Positions 52,157 through 61,262 of a stretch of DNA of 64,000 bases are shown one piece after another. Both the position numbers and the translations under genes were made by a program. The DNA comes from Streptomyces jumonjinensis (GTDB lineage: Bacteria > Actinomycetota > Actinomycetes > Streptomycetales > Streptomycetaceae), in NCBI RefSeq assembly GCF_009600885.1, contig NZ_VCLA01000170.1, positions 955 to 64,954 of the forward strand, in the 5' to 3' direction. Within the stretch, counting starts at the first letter, position 1; the number at the start of each line of letters is the position of its first letter. The notes beneath the pieces were generated by a model that was not told the DNA's origin, made no database searches, and saw nothing but the letters and a program-made list of their open reading frames with translations.

Positions 52157-52402
52157 GTGATGGTGACCATGTTGGGTTACTTCGCTGTTGCGCTGATGGT
52201 CATTCTGGTGGTCGGCTCGCTGGCGATTGCGCGCCGTCCGCACCGGAGCCGGGGCCGCGGGCGCGGCTATGGGTCCGGAGGCGGCGGTTCCAGCAGCGGA
52301 TGGGCGGGCGGCGGGGACGGAGGATCGTCCTGCGGCGGCTCCTCCGGGGGGTCGTCCTGCGGTGGCGGTGGCGGCGGCGGATGCGGCGGTGGCGGCAGCT
52401 GA
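52157..52402 (+). CDS. Small membrane protein with Gly/Ser/Cys-rich tail
   Basis: An 81-residue protein: one transmembrane helix (MLGYFAVALMVILVVGSLAI), an Arg-rich stop-transfer segment (ARRPHRSRGRGRGYG), then a tail of Gly, Ser and four Cys (SSCGGSSGGSSCGGGG). GTG 52157 follows GGGGGAG seven bases upstream. Similar Gly/Cys-rich tails are common in Streptomyces membrane proteins of unknown role. Confidence 0.6.
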   Translation: MMVTMLGYFAVALMVILVVGSLAIARRPHRSRGRGRGYGSGGGGSSSGWAGGGDGGSSCGGSSGGSSCGGGGGGGCGGGGS

Positions 52403-52511
52403 CACGGGGCAGCTGATCACCGTCGGTCCGCGGCCGGTCCACTACCGGCCGTCGTCAGGCCGTCGTCAGGCCGTCGGTCAGCCGTCGACCGGCCGTCGTC
52501 AGGGGGGGGGA

Positions 52512-52550
52512 GGGGCATCCGGCGGGAATCTTCCGCTGGATGCCCCTTTT
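52512..52550 (+). terminator. Terminator downstream of the small Gly/Cys-rich gene
   Basis: GGGGCATCC pairs with GGATGCCCC, with an inner GCGG/CCGC pairing, followed by TTTT. Confidence 0.82.
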
Positions 52551-52638
52551 CCTTGATGTCCTTTTCCTTACGCCTGCCTCGGCGATGTCCGCTTTCGTGG
52601 TGACGGGGGATTCAAACCCTGATTTCACAGGTTTTCAA

Positions 52639-52664
52639 GGTTCGTTCTGTTGAACAGTTGAACC
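52639..52664. promoter_or_regulatory. Imperfect palindrome, possible operator
   Basis: GGTTC-gtt-CTGTT-g-AACAG-tt-GAACC: two nested perfect arm pairs with unequal 3- and 2-base connectors. It lies in the AT-richer promoter-like stretch. Confidence 0.4.
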
Positions 52665-52731
52665 GTAAGGCCCCCTAGCGGATGGAAACCCCTTCAAGTT
52701 GGGTAAAAACACTGCGAGGGTCGCGTACTTC

Positions 52732-52821
52732 ATGATTCAGTCGCTGACGGAACCTGTCGCAACCATCCAGCCCTCGGGCCGGCTTTCCGGCCCCGAGCAG
52801 GCGGTCCCCCCACCTTTATGA
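52732..52821 (+). CDS. Possible 29-residue small peptide ending in a TTA codon
   Basis: ATG 52732 opens a frame starting MIQSLTEPVATIQPSGRLSG and ending with Leu encoded by TTA before TGA. TTA is the rare bldA-dependent codon in Streptomyces. No clear ribosome binding site and mixed codon bias; it could be a leader peptide or chance. Confidence 0.22.
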   Translation: MIQSLTEPVATIQPSGRLSGPEQAVPPPL

Positions 52822-52887
52822 ACTCCCGTCTCAGGGGCGCCTCAGGTCCACGTGTCCACCGCCGAAGCGTGTTTGCGGAGCCGACCC

Positions 52888-53436
52888 ATGCTCACGACCC
52901 TCAGTACCGCCTACACCGACACCCGTGCCGACGATCTCGCCTGGGCACTCGGACGGGAGCCGCTTCCCGCCCTGGCCGTTCTCGATCTGGAGCTCTCCGG
53001 AGCCAAGCTCCAGCTCAGACTGCTCGGCGCCTCACATCAGGTGCTTCTGGAGGAGGAGCAGGGCAGCTGCTCCGAGACCGTCGCCTGCATGCCCGGCAGC
53101 AGCACACCGCTGCCGCTGGGCGTCGCCAAGCGCGTCGGCGACTGGGAGTACGAATTCGCCGCCCGCGTCGAGACGCTCTCCGAGGGCTCGTTCGCCGGGC
53201 GGGCGCAGGAACTCCTCGCGCTGGTCGCCGACCACCCCAACTCGCTCGCCGGGACCTTCCCCGGCTCCCCGCACGCCTTCACGGCGATGATGGCGCAGCG
53301 GGAGGCGGGCCAGGTGCGCTGGCGCACCTGGCACGCCTACCCCCAGGAAGGCCGGCTCGTCGTCACCCGCACCCGGGTCGGCGCGGTCTCCCGCAGACAG
53401 CGGGCCGAACGCCGGCTGGAGCCGGTCGGGATCTGA
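52888..53436 (+). CDS. DUF2617 family protein
   Basis: A 182-residue protein conserved in actinobacteria: LSTAYTDTRADDLAWALGRE, LDLELSGAKLQLRLLGASHQ, FAARVETLSEGSFAGRAQEL and GTFPGSPHAFTAM. Function is unknown, but it is regularly found beside a membrane spermidine-synthase-like gene, as here (53657). ATG 52888 follows GCGGAGCC. A segment of its last codons (CCGGTCGGGATCTGAGCTC) is duplicated 28 bases downstream at 53451. Confidence 0.82.
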   Translation: MLTTLSTAYTDTRADDLAWALGREPLPALAVLDLELSGAKLQLRLLGASHQVLLEEEQGSCSETVACMPGSSTPLPLGVAKRVGDWEYEFAARVETLSEGSFAGRAQELLALVADHPNSLAGTFPGSPHAFTAMMAQREAGQVRWRTWHAYPQEGRLVVTRTRVGAVSRRQRAERRLEPVGI

Positions 53437-53477
53437 GCTCCCCGTCCGGACCGGTCGGGATCTGAGCTCTCCGCCTG

Positions 53478-53507
53478 GACCGTTCCCGGACCGGTCGGGG
53501 AACGGTC
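53478..53507 (+). terminator. Hairpin after the DUF2617 gene
   Basis: GACCGTTCCC pairs with GGGAACGGTC around a 10-base loop; a second copy of the right arm follows at 53509, allowing alternative folds. Confidence 0.55.
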
Positions 53508-53656
53508 GGGGAACGGTCGTCTTCGGTCCCGTCCGGTCCGGGTCGGGTGCGGCCCGGTCCCGTACCGGACGGCCCCGCCTCCGGCTCGTACGCCGTACCG
53601 CAGTTGCACACGTGTGGGTGACAGGCCGCCTTCATCTCGTGACGTAGCGTTACTGC

Positions 53657-55258
53657 ATGATCGACCAGCCGCAGCAGCTGTCACCGCCCCCGCAAGCGGT
53701 GCGACTGCCGGTGCGTCCGGCGGCCGGCAGACATCTCGTCCTGCTGGTCGTCTTCGTCTGCGCCGCCTGCGGACTGGTGTACGAACTGGAACTGGTCGCG
53801 CTCGCCTCCTATCTCATCGGCGACTCGGTCACCCAGGCGTCCGTGGTCCTGTCGGTGATGGTCTTCGCCATGGGCGTAGGCTCCCTGCTGGCCAAGCGGC
53901 TGCGCTGCCGGGCCGCCGTCGGCTTCGGCCTGCTGGAGCTGTCGCTGGCCCTGGTCGGCGGCTGCTCGGCGATGGCGCTGTACGCCTCCTTCGCCTGGAC
54001 CGGCGAATCCCGGGTGGTGCTGGTCGGGTTCGCGCTCACCATCGGCGTACTGATCGGCGCGGAGCTTCCGCTGCTGATGTCGCTGATCCAGCGGATCTCC
54101 CGGCGGGACGCCGAGGGCACCGTCGCCGATCTCTTCGCCGCCGACTACGTGGGCGCGCTCGTCGGCGGGCTCGCCTTCCCGTTTCTGCTGCTGCCCTGGC
54201 TGGGGCAGCTCACCAGCGGGCTGCTCACCGGCGCGGTCAACGCGGTGGTGGGCGGGCTGCTGGTGCTCTGGCTCTTCCGCCGCGATCTCACCCCGCGCTC
54301 CCGCGCCTGGCTGCTGGTCGCCAACGCCTCCGTCCTCGCCGTGCTGGGCACCGCCACCGTCCTGGTCGACGACTTCGAACGGGCCGCGCGCCGGGCGGTC
54401 TACGGCGACGACGTACGGGTCGCCGTGCAGACCGGGTTGCAGGAGGTGGTGCTCACCGGCGGCCCCCTGGGCCCGCTCGACCTCTTTCTCGACGGGCGGC
54501 TGTGGACGAGCGAACGCGACGAGTACGTCTATCACGAGGCCCTGGTGCACCCCGCGATGCGCGGCCCGCACTCCCGGGTGCTGATCCTCGGCGGGGGCGA
54601 CGGGCTCGCCGCCCGCGAGGTGCTGCGCTACCGCGACACCCGCTCGGTGACCGTCGTGGAGCCGGACCCGGGGGTGGTGCGGCTGGCCCGCACCGATCCG
54701 GCGCTCACCAGGCTCAACCAGCACGCCTACCGCGACCACCGGATACGCGTGGTCGCCCAGGACCCGTTCAGCTGGCTGCGCGTCCCGCGCGGCAGCTGGG
54801 ACGTGGTGATCGTGGATCTGCCCGACCCCGGGATCACCGGGAGCGCCAAGTTCTACTCGCAGGAGTTCTACGGGCTGGTCGCGGCCGTCCTCGCCGACGG
54901 CGGCCGGCTGGCGGTGCACGCCGGACCGCCCGACACCCGCCCGCATACGTACTGGACGGTCGAGGCGACACTGCGCGCCGCCGGGTTCACCGCCGGCCCC
55001 TACCGCGCCACCGGACGGGTCTCGGGGGTCGCGGCAGGCCCGGACCGCACCGCCGCCGGGTCCGGTTCCGGGGTGCCCGGCTGGGGCTTTCTGCTGGCTG
55101 CCCGGGGACCGGCCCCCCGGCTCGGGCTCGATCCGGACGCGCCGCCGCTGCGCCGGCTGACCCGGGCGGTGCTGGCGGCGGACGCCTGGGGCGCGGAGCG
55201 CACCAGGGTGCCGGGGCTGCCGCCGTCGACGCTGAGCCACCCCCGGTACCAGGACTGA
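53657..55258 (+). CDS. Membrane-bound spermidine synthase-like (polyamine aminopropyltransferase) protein
   Basis: A 533-residue protein. Residues 25-245 contain about seven transmembrane helices (LVLLVVFVCAACGLVYELEL, then LVGFALTIGVLIGAELPLLM). The C-terminal half is a spermidine-synthase-type domain: QEVVLTGGPLGPLDLFLDGR, DEYVYHEALVHPAM, VLILGGGDGLAAREVLRY and VVIVDLPDP (the Asp that in true enzymes binds the amine). Whether it makes polyamines is unproven; the membrane type may have another role. ATG 53657. Pairs with DUF2617 upstream. Confidence 0.85.
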   Translation: MIDQPQQLSPPPQAVRLPVRPAAGRHLVLLVVFVCAACGLVYELELVALASYLIGDSVTQASVVLSVMVFAMGVGSLLAKRLRCRAAVGFGLLELSLALVGGCSAMALYASFAWTGESRVVLVGFALTIGVLIGAELPLLMSLIQRISRRDAEGTVADLFAADYVGALVGGLAFPFLLLPWLGQLTSGLLTGAVNAVVGGLLVLWLFRRDLTPRSRAWLLVANASVLAVLGTATVLVDDFERAARRAVYGDDVRVAVQTGLQEVVLTGGPLGPLDLFLDGRLWTSERDEYVYHEALVHPAMRGPHSRVLILGGGDGLAAREVLRYRDTRSVTVVEPDPGVVRLARTDPALTRLNQHAYRDHRIRVVAQDPFSWLRVPRGSWDVVIVDLPDPGITGSAKFYSQEFYGLVAAVLADGGRLAVHAGPPDTRPHTYWTVEATLRAAGFTAGPYRATGRVSGVAAGPDRTAAGSGSGVPGWGFLLAARGPAPRLGLDPDAPPLRRLTRAVLAADAWGAERTRVPGLPPSTLSHPRYQD

Positions 55259-55391
55259 GCCGCGCCGGTACGAGGACGGGGCCGCGCCCCCGCCCGGGTG
55301 GCCGCCGGCCCGCCGCGTCCGCCGCGACCGGCGGGACATCCACGGACCGAAAGGCAGACGAGCGGAGGCCCGCTGGGTACGCTCGATTCCC

Positions 55392-56372
55392 ATGGACCAC
55401 CAGGTGTTCGTTCCGGTACCGGCCGAGGCCGTCCGAGAGGTGCTCAGAGACCCCGCGCGGGTCGCCCGCTGCGTCCGGGGACTCCAGCAGGACGCCGACG
55501 ACGGCAAGGGCCCGCTCGCCGGGCGGCTCAAGGTCCGGGCCGGCAGCCACACGATCACCTACCGGGGCGCGCTGCGCGTCGTGGAGCGGGGCGGCGACTT
55601 CGCCGTCGAGGGCGAGGGCGCCGAGGCGCGCGGCGCCGGCTCCGTGCGGGTGGCGCTGACGGTCCGGCTGACGGAGACCGACGGCGGTACGACCCTGAGC
55701 GTCACGGGCACGGCCCAGGCGGACGGCCGGCTCGCCGAACTGACGGACGACGCCCGTGAGCAGGCCGCCCACCGGCTGCTGGACCGGTTCGGGGAGCGGC
55801 TCGCGGAGCTGGCGGCCGGGGAGGGCGCGGACGCCGGGCCGGGGTCCGAGGGCCCGGGGCCGGTGAGCCGCCGGGACGCGGAGCGGATCGGGATCGCGGA
55901 ACACGAGGCACCGGAGGCACCGGAGGCACCGGACGAGGCGGAGACCGTCTCCGGGACCGGGACCGGGACCGGGGCCGGGACCGCGTTCGACGCGCCCGTG
56001 CCGCCGCCGGCCCCCGACGCCGGGGCGGACGACGAGCCCGCCGCCGACGCCCCCGGCGACGGCCTCGAAGACGACCTGGACGGTGCCGAGGCCCCCGGCG
56101 ACAGCCTCGACCACCTCGACGACCTGGAGCACCTCGACGCCCTGGAGGATCTCCCCGACACCCCGCCCGCCGAGGCCGCCCACGCCCGGCGCACCATGAT
56201 CGGGCGCAGCGCCGAGGAGGTCGACCACGCCCCGCCGCGCGGCCGTTACGCCCCCGTGCCCGCGCCCGACGACGGCGGCCGGGGCCTGCCCCTGCGCTGG
56301 ATCGCGCCCGCCGCCGCCCTCGCCATCGCCTCCGCCGTCGTCGCAGGCCGCGCGCTGCGCCGCCGCCGCTGA
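55392..56372 (+). CDS. SRPBCC (CoxG-like) protein with C-terminal membrane anchor
   Basis: A 326-residue protein. Residues 1-145 form a helix-grip fold (HQVFVPVPAEAVREVLRDPA, LRVVERGGDFAVEGEG, RLTETDGGTTLSVTGTAQAD) of the CoxG/polyketide-cyclase type. A long acidic, Asp/Glu/Pro-rich region with short repeats (EAPEAPEAPDEAE, HLDDLEHLDALEDL) follows. One transmembrane helix (IAPAAALAIASAVVA) and GRALRRRR end the protein. Ligand unknown. No extended operon; the next gene starts 26 bases downstream. Confidence 0.78.
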   Translation: MDHQVFVPVPAEAVREVLRDPARVARCVRGLQQDADDGKGPLAGRLKVRAGSHTITYRGALRVVERGGDFAVEGEGAEARGAGSVRVALTVRLTETDGGTTLSVTGTAQADGRLAELTDDAREQAAHRLLDRFGERLAELAAGEGADAGPGSEGPGPVSRRDAERIGIAEHEAPEAPEAPDEAETVSGTGTGTGAGTAFDAPVPPPAPDAGADDEPAADAPGDGLEDDLDGAEAPGDSLDHLDDLEHLDALEDLPDTPPAEAAHARRTMIGRSAEEVDHAPPRGRYAPVPAPDDGGRGLPLRWIAPAAALAIASAVVAGRALRRRR

Positions 56373-56397
56373 CGCCCATTGCCAGTACTGTCGTGAC

Positions 56398-57192
56398 GTG
56401 AGCAGCAGCGAAGAGAATGTCCGGCTGGCAGCCGGAGACGTCGAGTTGACCATCAGCCCGCGCAACGGCTGCCGTATCGAGAGCCTGATCGTCGGCGGCG
56501 CCGAACTGCTGCGCCAGGGCCCGCGGTACGGCTGTTTCCCGATGGTCCCCTGGTGCGGCCGGGTCGAGAACGGGATGTTCCACGACGGCGCTGTCACGCG
56601 TCAGCTGCCGCTCAACGCCCCTCCGCACGCGATCCACGGCACCGTCCGCGACCTCCCGTGGCGCACTGCCCGCAAGGAGAGCGCCGGGGCGGTCTTCACC
56701 TGCGAGCTCGGCGACCCCTGGCCGTACACCGGACGCGTCACGCAGATGGCCGAACTGACGGCGGACTCGCTCACGCTCACCCTGTGCGTCGAGGCGTACG
56801 ACGAGTCCTTCCCGGCTCAGGCGGGCTGGCACCCCTGGTTCGCGCGCGACCTCGGCGGCGAGGACGTACGGATCGACTTCTCGCCCGCCTGGCAGGAGGA
56901 GCGCGGCGAGAACCATCTCCCGACCGGCCGCCGGATCGATCCGCTGCCCGGCCCCTGGGACGACTGCTTCGGGATGCCGGACGGGGTCTCGGTCGCGCTC
57001 ACCTGGCCGGGACAGCTGGAGCTGACGGTGGCCAGCCGCGCCGAGTGGGCGGTGATCTACGACGAGCAGCGCGAGGCGGTCTGTGTGGAGCCCCAGTCCG
57101 GTCCGCCGAACGGGCTCAACACCCACCCCCGTCTGGTCACCCCGATCGACCCGCTGGAGATCGCGACCACCTGGAGCTGGCGGCGGCTCTGA
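56398..57192 (+). CDS. Aldose 1-epimerase family protein
   Basis: A 264-residue GalM-like mutarotase. NGCRIESLIVGGAELLRQGP, LPLNAPPHAIHGTVRDLPW (first catalytic His), GWHPWFARDL (second His) and CVEPQSGPPNGLNTH (catalytic Glu) follow the family order. It would interconvert sugar anomers; the substrate is unknown. GTG 56398. A conserved neighbour of pyrE. Confidence 0.83.
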   Translation: MSSSEENVRLAAGDVELTISPRNGCRIESLIVGGAELLRQGPRYGCFPMVPWCGRVENGMFHDGAVTRQLPLNAPPHAIHGTVRDLPWRTARKESAGAVFTCELGDPWPYTGRVTQMAELTADSLTLTLCVEAYDESFPAQAGWHPWFARDLGGEDVRIDFSPAWQEERGENHLPTGRRIDPLPGPWDDCFGMPDGVSVALTWPGQLELTVASRAEWAVIYDEQREAVCVEPQSGPPNGLNTHPRLVTPIDPLEIATTWSWRRL

Positions 57193-57222
57193 GCCGTGGA
57201 GGCAGCGCCTAAGCTCGTACGC

Positions 57223-57771
57223 ATGACTGATGTACGTGCTGAGCTGCTCCAGCAGATCAAGGACAAGGCCGTGGTGCACGGCAAGGTGACCCTCTCCTCG
57301 GGTCTTGAGGCCGACTACTACGTGGACCTTCGCCGGATCACGCTCGACGGCACGGCGGCGCCGCTGGTCGGGCAGGTCATGTCCGAGCTGACCGCGGAGC
57401 TCGACTTCGACTGCGTCGGCGGGCTCACCCTGGGCGCCGACCCGGTGGCGACCGCGATCCTGCACGCCTCGGCCGCGCGCGGCCGGCGGGTGGACGCCTT
57501 CGTCGTACGGAAGGCCGCCAAGGCGCACGGCATGCAGCGCAGGGTCGAGGGCCCGGACATCAAGGGCCGCCGCTGTCTGGTGGTCGAGGACACCTCCACC
57601 ACCGGCGGCTCCCCGCTGACCGCCGTCGAGGCCGTACGCGAGGCCGGCGGCGAGGTCGTCGCGGTGGCGACGATCGTGGACCGGGCGACCGGCGCGGGAG
57701 AGAAGATCATCGGGACGGCCGGGGTGCCGTATCTGTACGCGTACGCCCTGGACGAGCTGGGCCTGGGCTGA
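57223..57771 (+). CDS. pyrE: Orotate phosphoribosyltransferase
   Basis: A 182-residue PRTase for the fifth step of UMP synthesis. MTDVRAELLQQIKDKAVVHG begins the hood, LSSGLEADYYVDLRRITLDG binds orotate, and CLVVEDTSTTGGSPLTAVEA is the PRPP loop. ATG 57223 is used because it gives the standard family N-terminus; GTG 57196 would give an unusual extension. Followed by an imperfect hairpin, then fba. Confidence 0.94.
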   Translation: MTDVRAELLQQIKDKAVVHGKVTLSSGLEADYYVDLRRITLDGTAAPLVGQVMSELTAELDFDCVGGLTLGADPVATAILHASAARGRRVDAFVVRKAAKAHGMQRRVEGPDIKGRRCLVVEDTSTTGGSPLTAVEAVREAGGEVVAVATIVDRATGAGEKIIGTAGVPYLYAYALDELGLG

Positions 57772-57785
57772 CCGCGCTCCCGCTC

Positions 57786-57818
57786 CGGGCCGCACCTCCC
57801 CGGGGGTCGTGCGGCCGG
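57786..57818 (+). terminator. Imperfect hairpin after pyrE
   Basis: GGGCCGCAC pairs with GTGCGGCC around a 13-base loop. Plausible terminator without a T tract. Confidence 0.45.
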
Positions 57819-57985
57819 GGCGGGCGGGTCTCGTCGTGGGGGCTGGGCGGGCCTTCTCCCGCGGGTGGGCGCCGGGCGTCGTGGAGCCCCGGCACGCGTC
57901 TGGAAAGATAGGGCACGACGATGACGTCGCCCCAAGGTCAGGGCCAGCTCATAACGCAAACCCGCACATCACAAGGAGCGGACAC

Positions 57986-59008
57986 ATGCCCATCGCAACC
58001 CCCGAGGTCTACAACCAGATGCTCGACCGGGCGAAGGCAGGCAAGTTCGCCTACCCGGCCATCAATGTGACCTCCTCCCAGACGCTCCACGCCGCTCTGC
58101 GCGGGTTCGCGGAGGCCGAGAGCGACGGCATCATCCAGATCTCCACCGGCGGCGCCGAGTTCCTGGGCGGCCAGCACAACAAGGACATGGTCACCGGCGC
58201 GGTCGCGCTCGCCGAGTTCGCGCACATCGTCGCCGCCAAGTACGACGTCACCGTCGCGCTGCACACCGACCACTGCCCCAAGGACAAGCTGGACAGCTAT
58301 GTCCGTCCGCTGATCGCGGTCTCCGCCGAGCGCGTCGCCCGGGGCGAGAACCCGCTCTTCCAGTCCCACATGTGGGATGGCTCGGCCGAGAACCTCGCCG
58401 ACAACCTCTCCATCGGGCAGGAGCTGCTGGCCCAGGCCGCCGCCGCCAAGATCATTCTTGAGGTCGAGATCACCCCGACCGGCGGCGAGGAGGACGGTGT
58501 CACCCACGAGATCAACGACGAGCTCTACACCACCGTCGACGACGCCCTGCGCACCGCCGAGGCCCTCGGCCTGGGCGAGAAGGGCCGCTATCTGCTGGCC
58601 GCGTCCTTCGGCAACGTCCACGGCGTCTACAAGCCGGGCAATGTCGTCCTCCGTCCCGAGCTGCTGAAGGACCTCCAGCAGGGCGTGGGCGAGAAGTACG
58701 GCAAGGCCGCCCCCTTCGACTTCGTCTTCCACGGCGGCTCGGGCTCCACGGCCGAGGAGATCGCCACCGCGCTGGAGAACGGCGTGGTCAAGATGAACCT
58801 GGACACGGACACCCAGTACGCCTTCACGCGTCCGGTGGCCGCGCACATGTTCACCAACTACGACGGTGTGCTGAAGGTCGACGGCGAGGTCGGCGACAAG
58901 AAGACCTACGACCCGCGCACCTGGGGCAAGCTCGCCGAGGCCGGCATGGCGACCCGCGTCACCGAGGCGTGCGCCGCGCTGCGCTCCACGGGCACCACGC
59001 TGAAGTAA
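57986..59008 (+). CDS. fbaA: Class II fructose-bisphosphate aldolase
   Basis: A 340-residue Zn-dependent glycolytic enzyme. TVALHTDHCPKDKL holds catalytic Asp and zinc His, VEITPTGGEEDGV the Glu ligand, AASFGNVHGVYKPG the second zinc His, and FVFHGGSGSTAEEI the third His and phosphate loop. ATG 57986 follows AAGGAGCGG. Essential central metabolism; a strong terminator follows at 59024. Confidence 0.96.
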   Translation: MPIATPEVYNQMLDRAKAGKFAYPAINVTSSQTLHAALRGFAEAESDGIIQISTGGAEFLGGQHNKDMVTGAVALAEFAHIVAAKYDVTVALHTDHCPKDKLDSYVRPLIAVSAERVARGENPLFQSHMWDGSAENLADNLSIGQELLAQAAAAKIILEVEITPTGGEEDGVTHEINDELYTTVDDALRTAEALGLGEKGRYLLAASFGNVHGVYKPGNVVLRPELLKDLQQGVGEKYGKAAPFDFVFHGGSGSTAEEIATALENGVVKMNLDTDTQYAFTRPVAAHMFTNYDGVLKVDGEVGDKKTYDPRTWGKLAEAGMATRVTEACAALRSTGTTLK

Positions 59009-59023
59009 GCGGATCGCCCCTGA

Positions 59024-59058
59024 TGAGGCCCGGTGTCCATGACGGACGCCGGGCCTCA
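59024..59058 (+). terminator. Terminator of fba
   Basis: TGAGGCCCGGTGTCC pairs with GGACGCCGGGCCTCA around loop ATGAC, with one G-T pair, 15 bases after the stop. Confidence 0.88.
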
Positions 59059-59146
59059 CTCGTACGGGTGGACGAGTGGTTACGGGACACGTGGGGGGCC
59101 GCCGCTCTACGATGATGCTCTCGACATCAGCCATCAGGAGGTTCAT

Positions 59147-59755
59147 ATGTCTGCCGCAGCAGTCGAGCGCCCCTGTGACAGCGATCCGAGGACTCTGCTC
59201 GACGAGGCGAACGCCCTCATGGAGCAGCTCCCCGGTCACCGCGTCGAGATCATCGGAGGCATTCTCACCGTGACCCCGCCCCCGGATTTCCGTCACGCCC
59301 ATGTTCTGACGGATCTCATGGTTCCCTTCATTACCGCAGGTCTGCACGGCAAAGAGACCATGGTTGTCCAGGCGGTCGGCATCTGGCTGCCGAGCGGCCC
59401 GTCCGACTACGCCATCCCCGATCTCGCTGTGGTGGACGCCGACTATGACGAGCACATGGCCGAGAACAACTGTGCCGACCCGGCGATCTTCCGCCTGGTC
59501 GTGGAAGTGACGTCGAGCAACTACAACAACGATCTGCGCGTCAAGGTCAACGCCTACGCCGAAGCCCAGGTCCCGGTCTATCTGATCGTCAACCGCAAGC
59601 ACGGCCGGGTCCATGTGCTGACCGATCCCGAGGGCGCCGTCTACGAGAAGCACCAGGTCTTCGCCCCCGGCCAGCGGGTCGTCCTCCCCGCCTCCGTCGG
59701 GGCCGAGGGCACGCCGTCGATCACTCTCGACGTGTCGGAGCTGCTGAAGGTCTGA
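59147..59755 (+). CDS. Uma2-family (PD-(D/E)xK) putative nuclease
   Basis: A 202-residue Uma2/DUF820 protein. RVEIIGGILTVTPPPDFRHA, YAIPDLAVVDADY (Asp), FRLVVEVTSSNYNNDL (Glu) and KVNAYAEAQVPVYLIVNRKH with the active-site Lys region form the restriction-endonuclease-like core. Streptomyces carry many copies; function is unknown. CAGGAGGTTCAT precedes ATG 59147. Confidence 0.88.
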   Translation: MSAAAVERPCDSDPRTLLDEANALMEQLPGHRVEIIGGILTVTPPPDFRHAHVLTDLMVPFITAGLHGKETMVVQAVGIWLPSGPSDYAIPDLAVVDADYDEHMAENNCADPAIFRLVVEVTSSNYNNDLRVKVNAYAEAQVPVYLIVNRKHGRVHVLTDPEGAVYEKHQVFAPGQRVVLPASVGAEGTPSITLDVSELLKV

Positions 59756-59804
59756 GCGGTCCGGCCCGGTAGTCGTCACCGGCCCGCGCTGCGATGATCC
59801 CGGT

Positions 59805-61250
59805 ATGGATGACCGTCCGGGAGACATCAGGCTGTCCACGACCACCGGCCGCTGGGTGGTCTTCACCACCGTCCTGGGTTCCGGGATGGCCATGCTGGAC
59901 TCGACCGTCGTCAATGTCGCGCTGCCGAGGATCGGCAAGGATCTCAACGCGGATCTGGCGGTCCTCCAGTGGACCGTCAACGCGTACATGCTCTCGCTGG
60001 CCGGGCTGATCCTGCTGGGCGGGTCGCTCGGGGACCGCTATGGGCGGCGGAAGGTCTTCGTCGTCGGCGTCGTCTGGTTCGCCGTCGGGTCGCTGCTGTG
60101 CGGGATCGCGCCCAGCGGGGAGACGCTGGTGCTGGCGCGGGCCTTCCAGGGGATCGGGGGCGCGCTGCTCACCCCGGGGTCCCTGGCGATCATCCAGGCG
60201 AGCTTCCACCCCGACGACCGGGGGCGGGCGGTGGGGCTGTGGTCCGGGCTCGGCGGGGTCGGCGCGGCGATCGGGCCGTTCGTCGGGGGCTGGCTGGTGG
60301 ACGGGCCGGGCTGGCGCTGGGTCTTTCTGATCAATGTCCCGCTGGCGGTGCTCTGTGTGCCCGTCGCGCTGCGCCATGTGCCCGAGTCGCGCGATCCTGA
60401 CGCGCACGGCCGGTTCGACATCCTCGGCGCGGTCCTCGGCGCGGCGGCGCTCACGCTGGTGACCTACGCGCTCATCGCCCCCGCGTGGTGGGCGGGGGCC
60501 GCCGGAGTGGTGGTGGGGGCGCTGTTCATCGTGGTGGAGCGGCGGCGGCCCGATCCGATGCTGCCGCTGTCGATCTTCAAGTCGCGGCTGTTCACCGTGG
60601 TGAACGTGGTGACGTTCTGTGTGTACGCGGGGTTCGGCGGGTTCTTCTTCCTGGTGGCGCTCCAGTTGCAGGTGGTGGTCGGGTACTCGGCGCTCCAGGC
60701 GGGGGTCGCGCTGCTGCCGACGACGCTGCTGATGCTGCTCTTCTCGGCGCGCTCGGGGGCGCTGGCGGAGCGCATCGGGCCGAGGATTCCGCTGACGGTC
60801 GGGCCGCTGCTGTGCGCGGCCGGGATGCTGCTGATGCTGCGGGTGGGGGAGAACGCGTCGTACGTGACGGATGTGCTGCCCGCGCTGCTGGTGATGGGGG
60901 CGGGGATGGTGACGCTGGTGGCCCCGCTGACGGCGACGGTGCTGGGGTCGGTGGAGACCGGGCGGGCGGGGATCGCGAGCGGGGTCAACAACGCGGCGGC
61001 GCGGGCGGCCGGACTGCTGGCGGTGGCGGCGCTGCCGCTGCTGGCGGGGATGGGGCCGGAGGCGTACCGGTCGGCGGCGGAGTTCGGGGCGACGTTCAAG
61101 CGGGCGATGCCGATGTGCGCGGGGGTGCTGGTGGTGGGCGCGGCGGTGGCGGCGCTCTGGGTGCGGAGGCCGGCGCGGGACGAGGTGAAGCCGGAGTGCC
61201 GGATGAACTGCGGGGTGGGGGCGCCGCCGCTGGAGACGGGCGAGGTCTAG
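59805..61250 (+). CDS. DHA2-type MFS drug/metabolite exporter
   Basis: A 481-residue, 14-helix major facilitator. Motifs include LDSTVVNVALPRIGKDLNAD (helix 1, motif D1), GSLGDRYGRRKVF (motif A) and LGGVGAAIGPFVGGWLVDGP (motif C, antiporter). It resembles EmrB/QacA exporters; substrate unknown. No adjacent TetR regulator. ATG 59805; the 3' end is followed by a 16-bp tandem repeat. Confidence 0.9.
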   Translation: MDDRPGDIRLSTTTGRWVVFTTVLGSGMAMLDSTVVNVALPRIGKDLNADLAVLQWTVNAYMLSLAGLILLGGSLGDRYGRRKVFVVGVVWFAVGSLLCGIAPSGETLVLARAFQGIGGALLTPGSLAIIQASFHPDDRGRAVGLWSGLGGVGAAIGPFVGGWLVDGPGWRWVFLINVPLAVLCVPVALRHVPESRDPDAHGRFDILGAVLGAAALTLVTYALIAPAWWAGAAGVVVGALFIVVERRRPDPMLPLSIFKSRLFTVVNVVTFCVYAGFGGFFFLVALQLQVVVGYSALQAGVALLPTTLLMLLFSARSGALAERIGPRIPLTVGPLLCAAGMLLMLRVGENASYVTDVLPALLVMGAGMVTLVAPLTATVLGSVETGRAGIASGVNNAAARAAGLLAVAALPLLAGMGPEAYRSAAEFGATFKRAMPMCAGVLVVGAAVAALWVRRPARDEVKPECRMNCGVGAPPLETGEV

Positions 61251-61262
61251 GGCCTCGGGCCC

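Larger units (their letters stand above)
52403..52887. other. 485-bp region with repeats, terminator, palindrome and a possible 29-codon ORF
   Basis: Holds several imperfect CCGTCGTCAGG repeats (52440-52505), a terminator (52512-52550), an imperfect palindrome (52639-52664) and a possible small ORF (52732-52821). No full-size gene is supported. It is notably less GC-rich between 52550 and 52740 than its surroundings, as expected for a promoter region. Confidence 0.6.

Noticed and set aside
57938..59989. 683-codon minus-strand open frame opposite fba and the Uma2 gene
   Set aside because: Antisense to two well-supported genes and spans their terminator.
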